The notes under the pieces were generated by a model, which had not been told where the DNA came from, ran no database searches, and was given only the letters and a program-made list of their open reading frames with translations. This document shows positions 17,587-25,393 of a stretch of DNA of 44,480 nucleotides, in pieces. The translations under genes and the position numbers were made by a program. The DNA comes from Prochlorococcus sp. AG-363-O15. GTDB taxonomy: Bacteria; Cyanobacteriota; Cyanobacteriia; PCC-6307; Cyanobiaceae. The stretch lies in assembly GCA_003278255.1 (NCBI GenBank), contig QCFZ01000003.1, forward strand, positions 119,450 to 163,929, read 5' to 3'. Positions within the stretch are counted from its first letter, which is position 1; each line of letters begins with the position of its first letter.

Positions 17587-19425
17587 ATGAAAGGTTTTAG
17601 AGACCAGTCTAAAAGAAAAAGCAATAAGAAAACTACACCTTCTAAAGAACAGTTAATTAATCAAGCATTTAAGTTTCATTTGCAAGGAAATATTTCAGAA
17701 GCAGCAAAATATTATCAACTTTTCATTAATCAAGGCTTTAAAGATTATAGAGTTTTTTCTAACTATGGAGTCATATTAAAAGATCTAGGGAAATTACAAG
17801 ACGCAGAATTGTCATACCGCAAAGCAATTGAACTTAATCCTGATTTCGCAGATGCACATTCCAATCTGGGAAACATATTGAGAGATCTCGGCAAATTAAA
17901 CGAAGCAGAATTATCTCTACGCAAAGCAATTGAACTTAATCCTGATTTCGCAGAAGCACATTCCAATCTGGGAAACATATTGAGAGATCTCGGCAAATTA
18001 AACGAAGCAGAATTATCTCTACACAAAGCAATTGAACTTAATCCTGATTTCGCAAACGCTCATTTCAATCTCGGAAACATATTAAAAGATCTTGGCAAGT
18101 TAAAAGAAGCAAAGTTATCATACCGCAAAGCAATTGAAATCAATCCTAATCTAGCAGAGGCTCATTTCAATCTCGGAAACATATTAAAAGATCTTGGAAA
18201 CTTAAAAGACGCAGAATTGTCATACCGCAAAGCAATTGAAATTAAACCTGATTACGCAGAAGCATATTCCAATCTGGGAAACATATTGAGAGATCTTGAT
18301 AAATCACAAGAAGCAGAATTATCCACTCGCAAAGCAATTGAAATCAATCCTGATTTCGCAGAGGCATATTCTAATCTGGGAAGCATATTGAGTGATCTTG
18401 GAAACTTAAAAGACGCAGAATTGTCATACCGCAAAGCAATTGAAATCAATCCTGATTTCGCAGAGGCATTTTGGAATCTTTCATTACTTGAACTACTTCA
18501 AGGTGACTACAAAAATGGTCTAGAAAACTATGAAATTAGATTCAAAAGAAAGAACCCTGCTATTCCTCACGGTATTACAAAACTCAAACGAATCAAGCAT
18601 AAAAAATCAGAAAAAGGGGAAAAGCTATTAGTAGTCACTGAGCAAGGTTTAGGAGATACCCTTCAATATATGAGATATATTCCTTACCTTAGAAATCAAG
18701 GAATAAAAATTTCTTTTTGTGCTCAAACAAAACTACATTCATTGATCCAATCCTCAGGCATTGATCAAAATCCATTAACGCCAGAGGAGGCAAGCGAAGT
18801 TTCAGAGGGTAAATGGATCCCGCTATTATCTTTACCAAGATATTTAAAAGTAAGCCCAGACAATCCAATTATTTCCGAACCATATATCTTTTCAACTAAT
18901 GAACTAAAAAAGAAATGGGACAACATACTCTCTACAGAAAAAAGACCAATCATTGGTATTCATTGGCAAGGGAACCCAAATGCCGAGAAGGATGGTCTAA
19001 GAGGTCGCTCATTACCAGTAGAAACTTTCTCAACTATTGCTAAAAATAATAATTTCAATTTTTTATCACTACAAAAAGGATTTGGTTCAGAGCAATTAAA
19101 TAGTTGCTCATTTAAAAATAAGTTTGTTCAATGCCAACCACAAATTGATTCCACCTGGGATTTCCTTGAAAATGCTGCCATAATTGAAAGCTGTGATTTA
19201 ATTATTACTTCTGATACTTCAATTGCTCATCTTGCTGGAGGAATGGGTAAATCAACTTGGTTACTCCTACATTATTTACCTGACTGGAGATGGGGAATGG
19301 AAGGAGAGAGTTCATTTTGGTATCCATCGATGAGATTATTTCGACAAAAAGAGCGATATAATTGGCAAGAGGTTTTGGAGAGAGTATCAATCGCAATTAC
19401 AAAAGAAATTGAGAAAAAGGTATGA
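17587..19425 (+). CDS. TPR-repeat protein fused to a glycosyltransferase-like domain
   Basis: A 612-residue fusion. The N-terminus MKGFRDQSKRKSNKKTTPSK is followed by a degenerate helix pair and seven 34-residue TPR units (17758-18471) of the pattern NLGNILRDLGKLNEAELSLR. The C-terminal ~270 residues resemble GT-B/heptosyltransferase (family 9-like) proteins: VVTEQGLGDTLQYMRYIPYL, GIHWQGNP and a nucleotide-site-like TSDTSIAHLAGGMGKSTW. It probably modifies a protein or surface glycan, with the TPRs choosing the partner; this is inference. I use ATG 17587 because Prochlorococcus relatives start there as I recall. TTG 17554 (623 aa) with upstream AGGGGA is the alternative. It overlaps the next gene by 4 bp. 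Confidence 0.85.
   Translation: MKGFRDQSKRKSNKKTTPSKEQLINQAFKFHLQGNISEAAKYYQLFINQGFKDYRVFSNYGVILKDLGKLQDAELSYRKAIELNPDFADAHSNLGNILRDLGKLNEAELSLRKAIELNPDFAEAHSNLGNILRDLGKLNEAELSLHKAIELNPDFANAHFNLGNILKDLGKLKEAKLSYRKAIEINPNLAEAHFNLGNILKDLGNLKDAELSYRKAIEIKPDYAEAYSNLGNILRDLDKSQEAELSTRKAIEINPDFAEAYSNLGSILSDLGNLKDAELSYRKAIEINPDFAEAFWNLSLLELLQGDYKNGLENYEIRFKRKNPAIPHGITKLKRIKHKKSEKGEKLLVVTEQGLGDTLQYMRYIPYLRNQGIKISFCAQTKLHSLIQSSGIDQNPLTPEEASEVSEGKWIPLLSLPRYLKVSPDNPIISEPYIFSTNELKKKWDNILSTEKRPIIGIHWQGNPNAEKDGLRGRSLPVETFSTIAKNNNFNFLSLQKGFGSEQLNSCSFKNKFVQCQPQIDSTWDFLENAAIIESCDLIITSDTSIAHLAGGMGKSTWLLLHYLPDWRWGMEGESSFWYPSMRLFRQKERYNWQEVLERVSIAITKEIEKKV
17758..18471 (+). repeat. Seven in-frame 102-bp TPR-coding tandem repeats
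   Basis: Seven units of 102 bp each encode one 34-residue TPR. Units 2 (17860-17961) and 3 (17962-18063) differ at only four of 102 positions by my alignment, and units 4-7 share long identical blocks such as the stretch encoding RKAIEINPDFAEA. The high nucleotide identity points to recent unit duplication or gene conversion. Unit number could vary between strains. Confidence 0.9.
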
Positions 19426-19829
19426 ATTCAAAAGTTAAATACTTATCTTCTATTCTCGCTCCAGTCTCTCTAGGAGAATTAATCGATAAAATCACGATTC
19501 TAGAAATCAAACAAATACATATGACTGGAATAAAGCTAAAAAATGTAGATAAAGAGCTAAAACTACTAAAAAAAACACTTCAAGATAAAAATCTAGAAAT
19601 TGATATTGATTTAATTAATAATCTCAAAGAAGTAAACAATAATCTTTGGGAAATAGAAGATAAAATTAGGATAAAAGAGAGCAATCAAACATTTGATGAA
19701 GAATTTATTCAACTTGCTAGATCAGTTTACAAAGAAAATGATAAGAGAGCTTCTATAAAAAAAGAAATCAATCAGAAGTATAATTCAGAGCTGGTTGAAG
19801 AAAAATCATATAATAACTATTTAATCTAA
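19422..19829 (+). CDS. DUF6165-like coiled-coil protein
   Basis: A 135-residue, Lys/Glu/Asn-rich, largely helical protein. The N-terminal motif VSLGELIDKITILEIKQIHM followed by KLKNVDKELKLLKK is what I remember as DUF6165, a family often found beside glycosyltransferases and TPR proteins in bacterial glycan loci. Its function is unknown. The ATG overlaps the TPR gene stop (ATGA), so the two are translationally coupled and form a two-gene cassette. Composition is very AT-rich compared with the housekeeping neighbours. Confidence 0.7.
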   Translation: MNSKVKYLSSILAPVSLGELIDKITILEIKQIHMTGIKLKNVDKELKLLKKTLQDKNLEIDIDLINNLKEVNNNLWEIEDKIRIKESNQTFDEEFIQLARSVYKENDKRASIKKEINQKYNSELVEEKSYNNYLI

Positions 19830-19854
19830 GTCGTAATCTCTTCTCAGATTCTAA

Positions 19855-19995
19855 CTAAAACCAATAGATATAAAGACATCGCTTCCTATCATCAACTTAC
19901 AAAATTGGGCAAAATTTGAAGAACAATATCCCACTACCTTCTCAGGGTCTATCAGTTCTGGGTTTCTAAAATGGAGAATTGACAACTACCAATGA
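19855..19995 (+). pseudogene. Start-less coding-like stretch right of the TPR cassette
   Basis: Forty-six open codons between a TAA and a TGA, with no ATG, GTG or TTG start. The translation looks like folded protein: LPIINLQNWAKFEEQYPTTF followed by SGSISSGFLKWRIDNYQ, with a Trp/Phe/Tyr pattern unlikely in random AT-rich DNA. I do not recognize the family. It is best explained as a fragment of a lost gene. Confidence 0.3.
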
Positions 19996-20074
19996 ATAAA
20001 AATATTTAAACGTTCAGAGAAAAACACCTTTCTACGATCTACGACTTTTCTATAGAGAAGGTGAAAAGGTGACT

Positions 20075-20094
20075 TGTGAAACTCGTGTGAAACT
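20075..20094 (+). repeat. 20-bp direct repeat, right copy
   Basis: Exact second copy of the repeat at 17305-17324. It lies 38 bp before the guaA stop codon. Flanking bases differ from those of the first copy, so the identity stops sharply. It is read as CETRVKL in an open plus-strand frame that begins near 20000, matching the reading of the left copy. Confidence 0.75.
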
Positions 20095-20132
20095 CAAGTA
20101 TTCATTCTATGACTGGGTTTTATGTTGGTATT

Positions 20133-21719
20133 TTACTCCCACTCAATTGTTCCAGGTGGTTTGCTTGTTATATCAAATACGACTCTATTAACTCCCTTCA
20201 CTTCATTAACTATTCGATTTGATACACATTCTAAAAATTCATAAGGAAGCCTTGACCAATCCGCTGTCATACCATCTTCGCTTGAAACGCAACGTAGAAC
20301 AATTGGCCAAGCATACGTTCTTTGATCTCCCATAACTCCTACAGAGCAAACTGGCAATAAAACTGCAAATGCCTGCCATACATCATTATATAAACCAGAG
20401 TTCACTATTTCCTCACGTACTATCAAATCAGCATCTCGTAAACAATTAAGTTTCTCATCAGTAACCTCTCCAAGAATTCTAATTGCAAGACCAGGTCCAG
20501 GAAAGGGATGTCGACTTACAATTTCTTCTGGCAAACCCAAAGATCTTCCTACTTTTCTGACTTCATCTTTGAATAATCTTCTAAGAGGCTCTACTAATTT
20601 AAATTGAAGATCTTTTGGCAATCCTCCGACATTGTGATGACTTTTAATCTTAACTGCAACTCTCTCACCAGTTCTAGGATCTATATTAGTAGCAGCACTC
20701 TCAATAACATCAGGATATAAGGTGCCTTGAGCAAGGTAATCAAAAGGTCCTAATTTTACACTCTCTTCCTCAAAGACTCTTATAAATTCTTTGCCTATAA
20801 TTTTCCTCTTTTCCTCTGGATCTGTAATACCAGTCAGTTTAGAAATAAAACGCTTTCTAGCATTTATATATTGAACATTGATATGAAATTTCTTATCAAA
20901 GAAATCCATGAGAAATTCAGGTTCACCTTTGCGCATAAAACCCTGATCTATAAACATACAAGTCAACTGACCCCCTATAGCTTTATTTAATAGAAAAGCT
21001 AAAGTTGAAGAATCTACTCCGCCTGATAGAGCAAGCAAAACTCTTCTATCACCAACTTGATTACGAACTTGACTTATAGCTTCATCAATAAAGGCATTTG
21101 TTGTCCAATTTGGATCACAACCACAAATGTTATATACAAAATTTCTAATCATCACCATCCCATCAGTCGAATGCACAACTTCAGGATGGAATTGCACACC
21201 ATAAAGATGACGATGATGATCAGCAATAGCAGCTTCAGAGGTATTGGTTGTATGAGCTAAACGAACAAAGCCAGAAGGTAAAGCCTCTACAGAGTCTCCA
21301 TGACTCATCCACATTGTTGAGCCATTAGCAACATTAGTCAGTAACGAGGTTGGATCATCAACTTGCAAAGGAGCTTTGCCATATTCTGCTTTACCAGAAG
21401 CTGATTCCACGCGACCGCCCAACTGATGCACCATTAACTGCATTCCATAACAAACACCCAACACAGGAATGCCTAAATTCCAAATTTCAGGATCACAAAG
21501 TGGTGCACCATTCTCATAAACAGAACGAGGTCCTCCACTGAAAATTATTCCTTTAGGTGATATTTTGCGAAGTTCCTCTACGGATGTACTGTGACTCAAT
21601 ACCAATGAATAAACTTGCGTTTCACGCACGCGTCGAGCTATCAACTCGGAATACTGGGAACCGAAATCAAGAATGATAATCGCAGGTTGGCGCTGTTCTT
21701 CTGACTGGGAATAAGACAT
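20133..21719 (-). CDS. guaA: GMP synthase (glutamine-hydrolysing)
   Basis: Converts XMP to GMP with ATP and glutamine. The 528-residue protein has a class I glutamine amidotransferase domain (about 15-205, nucleophile C90 in GVCYGMQ, H178 and E180 in FHPEVV). An ATP-pyrophosphatase domain follows (P-loop SGGVDSS from S232), then the GMP synthase dimerization domain ending [10 protein letters not shown] start at ATG 21719 ([20 protein letters not shown]); a six-codon extension to 21737 is open but unnecessary. Minus strand, 58 bp downstream of cbiD, possibly co-transcribed. Confidence 0.96.
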   Translation of the reverse strand: MSYSQSEEQRQPAIIILDFGSQYSELIARRVRETQVYSLVLSHSTSVEELRKISPKGIIFSGGPRSVYENGAPLCDPEIWNLGIPVLGVCYGMQLMVHQLGGRVESASGKAEYGKAPLQVDDPTSLLTNVANGSTMWMSHGDSVEALPSGFVRLAHTTNTSEAAIADHHRHLYGVQFHPEVVHSTDGMVMIRNFVYNICGCDPNWTTNAFIDEAISQVRNQVGDRRVLLALSGGVDSSTLAFLLNKAIGGQLTCMFIDQGFMRKGEPEFLMDFFDKKFHINVQYINARKRFISKLTGITDPEEKRKIIGKEFIRVFEEESVKLGPFDYLAQGTLYPDVIESAATNIDPRTGERVAVKIKSHHNVGGLPKDLQFKLVEPLRRLFKDEVRKVGRSLGLPEEIVSRHPFPGPGLAIRILGEVTDEKLNCLRDADLIVREEIVNSGLYNDVWQAFAVLLPVCSVGVMGDQRTYAWPIVLRCVSSEDGMTADWSRLPYEFLECVSNRIVNEVKGVNRVVFDITSKPPGTIEWE

Positions 21720-21777
21720 ATCAAATACAGACCTCAAATAAATACAACTGAAAGATCACCCCAAGGAATAAGTAATA

Positions 21778-22956
21778 TTATTCAACATCCAAGGTGCATC
21801 TCCAAAAAGCTAACTGATCAATACCAAATGGACCTGCCCAAAGCAAGCGACGCTGACGATCAAACATTGCCGCACCTATTCTCATACTGCAGGTTCTATA
21901 ACGACCAACATAACTAGAACTACGTTGCTCAATAGTTGTAGCTAACCTTTGCCACAATTTTTCAGCCAAGATTCGATCCTTAGATTGTAAGTCCAAAAAG
22001 GCTGACTCTACAGACTTTGATTGGTTGAGAGCCACTATAATCTCTAAAGGCAACCCTTCTCGTACAGCAATTGAAGTAAGTATCTCTATTCGACCATCTG
22101 CTAAATGATGATGCGTATGAAAAATATTTCCTGCAAGTTTAATCAATTTACCATGATAACCAATCAGCAAAAGATCTTTTACTCCTTCCTCAGCTGCTGC
22201 AACTAATAAAGGTCCAATCCAATTTCCTACTTTCAAAATCATCTTTGATGGAATGCCTAAACGCATTGCTAAGTCAAGACCATTCTCACCAATTACCAAT
22301 ACCAAAGATCCATCAAAATCTTGATCAACGCATCTAGCCTTTAATTCCTTAATTATATTTTGAAGCTGTTTAGGTGATGCACTAATTTGTCCTTCAGCTT
22401 GAGTCCCAATTAATGCAAGGCCATCAATTACACCAAAAGCCTTATTGCTTGTTCTAGAAGCTAATTCCCTTCCTTTTGGAAAAATAATTTCCAACTCCAA
22501 TAAATATCCATTTGGAACTAAAGGACGAAGATTTGATTTTAGAATCTGCTTTGCAAACTCAGACAAGCACAATTCACCATTAACATCATATTTACCTACT
22601 CCATTTCCTCCAACTAAAGAAAGCCATTGATCTGAATCATCCTTCCCAGTTTTATGTGCGTTTAATTGTTGTTTTTGCCATCGCACACATGCCCAAATTT
22701 CTAATCCATTAGTTATATCTAAAGCTAATCCAGAATGACAATGGCTAATCCCAATAGCTTGCTGTCCATCTGCCAGTAAAGATGCTGATGTCACCAATAC
22801 AGGCAATCTTTGGTCTCTGTCAGGCACCAAAATCAATTGTTCTTGCTCAAAAGCCTTACCCATCAATAATTCCGTAGCTGCCTTAGCGGCGGCTGCAACC
22901 CATACCGGTAGGGTCAAACCACTAAAATCAGAAGAAGAATGAGTGATATCGAACAA
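21778..22956 (-). CDS. cbiD: Cobalt-precorrin-5B C1-methyltransferase
   Basis: A 392-residue enzyme of anaerobic-type (early cobalt insertion) corrin ring synthesis, used for the pseudocobalamin of marine cyanobacteria. Family signs are the N-terminal GLTLPVWVAAAAKAATELLM, ISHCHSGLALDITNG, a central GVIDGLALIGTQAEGQISAS, IGENGLDLA, and the C-terminal IGYHGKLIKLAGNIFHTHHH with ADGR. SAM is the methyl donor. No cobalamin riboswitch is seen upstream. It is divergent from the aminotransferase gene, with only 45 bp between the starts, so both promoters must fit there or overlap coding sequence. Confidence 0.9.
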   Translation of the reverse strand: MFDITHSSSDFSGLTLPVWVAAAAKAATELLMGKAFEQEQLILVPDRDQRLPVLVTSASLLADGQQAIGISHCHSGLALDITNGLEIWACVRWQKQQLNAHKTGKDDSDQWLSLVGGNGVGKYDVNGELCLSEFAKQILKSNLRPLVPNGYLLELEIIFPKGRELASRTSNKAFGVIDGLALIGTQAEGQISASPKQLQNIIKELKARCVDQDFDGSLVLVIGENGLDLAMRLGIPSKMILKVGNWIGPLLVAAAEEGVKDLLLIGYHGKLIKLAGNIFHTHHHLADGRIEILTSIAVREGLPLEIIVALNQSKSVESAFLDLQSKDRILAEKLWQRLATTIEQRSSSYVGRYRTCSMRIGAAMFDRQRRLLWAGPFGIDQLAFWRCTLDVE

Positions 22957-23001
22957 TAGTCAGATGTTTTTTTAATATGCACAATTCTGAACCCCGAGAA
23001 C

Positions 23002-24150
23002 ATGAAGGAAAAACTGACCCTCATGATCCCGGGTCCCACCCCAGTACCCCAAACAGTCCTTCAAGCCCTTGGGAGGCATCCCATTGGTCATCGAAGCGGA
23101 GAATTTCAAGAAATAGTCCTGCGGACTACTGAGCAACTCAAATGGCTACATCAAACCAATAGTGATGTTTTAACCATTACTGGTAGTGGAACCGCAGCAA
23201 TGGAAGCTGGAATTATCAACACACTTAGTCGCGGAGATCGAGTCCTCTGTGGTGACAACGGAAAATTTGGTGAAAGATGGGTGAAAGTAGCTAAAGCCTA
23301 TGGTTTAGACGTCAAGGTCATAAAGGCTAACTGGGGTGATCCTTTAGATCCAGAAGAATTCCGTAAAGCTCTTCAAGAAGACCAAAATAATAATATTCGC
23401 GCAGTAATACTCACTCACTCCGAAACTTCAACTGGAGTAATCAACGATTTAGAAACTATTAGCAGGTATGTTCAAACAAATGGAACAGCAATAACAATTG
23501 CTGATTGTGTAACAAGCTTAGGTGCAACTAATGTGCCAATGGACCAATGGGGTTTAGATGTTGTTGCATCTGGATCTCAAAAGGGATACATGATGCCCCC
23601 AGGTCTAAGTTTTGTAGCGATGAGCGAAAGAGCTTGGGAAGCTCAAAAACGCTCTGATCTCCCTAAGTTTTATCTTGACTTGAAGTCATATCAAAAAACT
23701 GTTCAAAAAAATAGCAATCCTTTTACCCCTGCAGTAAATCTCTATTTTGCCTTAGAAGCTGCCTTAAATAAAATGCAAGAAGAAGGATTAGACGCGATAT
23801 TTTCACGGCATGATCGTCACAAGAAAGCTGCACAAGCAGGCATGAAGGCAATTGGCTTGCCTCTTTATGCTGCCGAGGGATTTGGAAGTCCTGCTATCAC
23901 TTCGGTGGCACCAGACATTATTGATGCAGAAGAATTAAGAAAAGTGGTAAAGGAAAAGTTTGACATACTTTTAGCAGGTGGCCAAGACCACCTGAAAGGA
24001 AAAGTATTTCGCATAGGTCATCTAGGATTTGTAAGTGATCGCGATGTATTAACTGCTGTAGCTGCAATTGAATCAACCTTGCAATTACTAGGAATTAATA
24101 AAAACAAAACTGGCGAAGGACTATCTGCTGCCACCGCGGCTCTCCAATAA
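23002..24150 (+). CDS. Serine-pyruvate / alanine-glyoxylate aminotransferase (class V)
   Basis: A 382-residue PLP enzyme. N-terminal MIPGPTPVPQTVLQALGRHP is diagnostic of the SPT/AGT branch. The PLP lysine is K194 in SGSQKGYMMPPGL, with TGSGTAAMEAG near 60-70 and the C-terminal FRIGHLGFVSDRDV typical of the family. In cyanobacteria it is expected to transaminate glyoxylate in photorespiration or to interconvert serine and hydroxypyruvate; the exact substrate cannot be read from sequence. It lies directly upstream of tRNA-Gly. Confidence 0.93.
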   Translation: MKEKLTLMIPGPTPVPQTVLQALGRHPIGHRSGEFQEIVLRTTEQLKWLHQTNSDVLTITGSGTAAMEAGIINTLSRGDRVLCGDNGKFGERWVKVAKAYGLDVKVIKANWGDPLDPEEFRKALQEDQNNNIRAVILTHSETSTGVINDLETISRYVQTNGTAITIADCVTSLGATNVPMDQWGLDVVASGSQKGYMMPPGLSFVAMSERAWEAQKRSDLPKFYLDLKSYQKTVQKNSNPFTPAVNLYFALEAALNKMQEEGLDAIFSRHDRHKKAAQAGMKAIGLPLYAAEGFGSPAITSVAPDIIDAEELRKVVKEKFDILLAGGQDHLKGKVFRIGHLGFVSDRDVLTAVAAIESTLQLLGINKNKTGEGLSAATAALQ

Positions 24151-24185
24151 CTATTTTGAAGAAAATGTACTAAGCTTATCTGATT

Positions 24186-24257
24186 GCGGGTGTAATTCAG
24201 TGGTAGAATGTCAGCTTCCCAAGCTGAACGTCGCCGGTTCAAATCCGGTCACCCGCT
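24186..24257 (+). tRNA. tRNA-Gly (anticodon CCC)
   Basis: A full 72-nt cloverleaf. The acceptor stem GCGGGTG pairs with CACCCGC, with T as discriminator. The anticodon stem is TCAGC/GCTGA with loop TTCCCAA, giving anticodon CCC. The T-arm is CCGG with loop TTCAAAT. CCA is not encoded. It reads GGG glycine codons, which are rare in AT-rich genomes. It lies 35 bp after the aminotransferase gene. An antisense ORF across it is spurious. Confidence 0.97.
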
Positions 24258-24360
24258 TTGGTTAAATCATTACAATCTTGATAAATCATTAAAAAGCTCA
24301 AAAGGAATTCAAGCAAATATATAAATTAATATAAACACAAATTAAGTGGTTTCAGATCAA

Positions 24361-24552
24361 TCAATTACGAGGTTTAATTAATTGGAGGACTTGTGGACCA
24401 ACTACACCAGCTCTACGTTCTTGATCTAAAGCTTTCAGAATTAAAGTTCCAGCTGATTGCAGATCGCCTTCCTCTGCATATGCAGATGCAGAATCAAAAA
24501 AACCTACAGCTGCTTTTAAAAAAGCTGCACGTTTACTTTGAACAGTATTCAT
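24361..24552 (-). CDS. Small conserved-looking hypothetical protein (63 aa)
   Basis: Not recognized by family name. From ATG 24552 it reads MNTVQSKRAAFLKAAVGFFD and continues with a TPR-like helix pair (SASAYAEEGDLQSAGTLILK) and a basic end (LQLIKPRN). The composition is clearly coding-like. An 11-codon extension to 24585 is open but less likely. It is followed by 103 bp of empty sequence before the convergent tRNA-Gly. Confidence 0.75.
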   Translation of the reverse strand: MNTVQSKRAAFLKAAVGFFDSASAYAEEGDLQSAGTLILKALDQERRAGVVGPQVLQLIKPRN

Positions 24553-24716
24553 TATGGATGGTGATCGCACAAAAGTTGATGCCAAGATTAATTAGATAAA
24601 CCCCTTGGTTGAAGTTTAACGCAAATCGTTTAAGATTAAAATATTATAGAGCATCAATCTTGGATAATCTCCGATTATACAAAAGTGGGTTGCATTGCAG
24701 TGGAAAATTTCATACT

Positions 24717-24890
24717 TTAAGTGCCTGGCTCTTCAATGTTTCCACCTAAATCAGCGATCTGTGCTCGTAAAGAAGCTGATTTTATTTCATCTCACCTGAT
24801 TTCAGCTACAGCCAAAGCAAATTCCAGCTTTTCAAGCTGATGCCCTCCCTCATAAAACTCTTTGCGAGTGGCTTGGGACTCACTCGCATG
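24717..24890 (-). pseudogene. Broken small gene (nonsense codon and lost start)
   Basis: On the minus strand the frame ending at TAA 24719-24717 reads ASESQATRKEFYEGGHQLEK, LEFALAVAEIR, a TGA at 24794-24792, then DEIKSASLRAQIADLGGNIE and EPGT. Both halves look like one acidic helical protein of about 57 residues. The TGA fits a CGA-to-TGA change (AEIR-R-DEIK). The only nearby ATG (24889-24887) is one base out of frame, so a one-base loss at codon 2 would explain the missing start. The frame is open back to 24977 but has no start codon. I infer a pseudogene; the family is not identified. Confidence 0.55.
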
Positions 24891-24923
24891 GGAATTAAAA
24901 GAACCACATAAGTGAATAGCGCC

Positions 24924-24970
24924 TGAGGCAGAAATGATTGTAACGATGATTGCCTCACTTTCTTTTCTTT
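24924..24970 (+). terminator. Inverted repeat followed by pyrimidine tract
   Basis: TGAGGCA (24924-24930) pairs with TGCCTCA (24951-24957) across a 20-nt loop, followed on the plus strand by CTTTCTTTTCTTTT. The form resembles a Rho-independent terminator, but no plus-strand gene ends just upstream. It may be fortuitous or belong to an unrecognized transcript. Confidence 0.25.
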
Positions 24971-24987
24971 TGACAACTCAATCCTCG

Positions 24988-25275
24988 CTATGCAGCAAGG
25001 GAGTCCTCCTGATCTTGTGATGTAGACCAACGATTCTCAAAATCATCATTTTTACAAGAAGTTTCTAAAAGCTCCTGACACTCTCGTAATAATTGATCGA
25101 CACCATCAAGTCTTTCACTTTCTTCAAGAGTTGGTTCTTGTTTTTGCTTTGATAATTCCAATTCAAGAGACTCTTGACGTTGTTCAAGCTTTACCAAGCG
25201 ATGGGAAAGAGCAATAACAGTCTGAGCAAGGTCTTCCGTAGTACGAGTGATTCTGAAAGAGCAAGACGAAGTCAT
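24988..25275 (-). CDS. Small hypothetical coiled-coil protein (95 aa)
   Basis: Not recognized. From ATG 25275 it reads MTSSCSFRITRTTEDLAQTV, then a long charged amphipathic helix (SHRLVKLEQRQESLELELSK) and an acidic C-terminus. This is a probable short coiled coil with no membrane segment. An 11-codon extension to 25308 is open but begins with an unlike hydrophobic stretch. It is divergent from the AbrB-type membrane gene and lies upstream of the broken gene on the same strand. Confidence 0.65.
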   Translation of the reverse strand: MTSSCSFRITRTTEDLAQTVIALSHRLVKLEQRQESLELELSKQKQEPTLEESERLDGVDQLLRECQELLETSCKNDDFENRWSTSQDQEDSLAA

Positions 25276-25393
25276 CGAATAGAACAGAACATAATCAGAT
25301 AACAACACATTGAGGTAAAAGGCTCAACCCTCTATCAGAACTGTTAGGAAAACCATGAACAAGCAGACTACTTAAAACTTTGCTGATTGAACT

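Larger units (their letters stand above)
19830..20132. other. 303-bp region at right edge of TPR cassette
   Basis: No intact gene. It holds a 46-codon start-less coding-like stretch (19855-19995), an imperfect 16-bp palindrome CTTTTCTATAGAGAAG (20045-20060) and the right copy of the 20-bp direct repeat (20075-20094). The end of guaA on the opposite strand follows. No convincing terminator for either convergent unit is visible. Confidence 0.55.

Noticed and set aside
17305-20094. CRISPR-like array
   Set aside because: Only two widely spaced copies of the repeat exist, with genes between them and no cas genes.
24018-24242. 74-residue ORF antisense to the end of the aminotransferase gene
   Set aside because: It covers most of tRNA-Gly and the opposite strand of a well-supported gene.
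24186-24360. Integration site at the 3' end of tRNA-Gly
   Set aside because: tRNA ends are common targets for islands in picocyanobacteria, but no integrase, repeat of the tRNA end or foreign gene follows here.
24806-25030. 74-residue minus-strand ORF in the gap left of the 95-residue gene
   Set aside because: It overlaps the end of the 95-residue gene, and its frame disagrees with the protein-like frame of the broken gene at 24717-24890.
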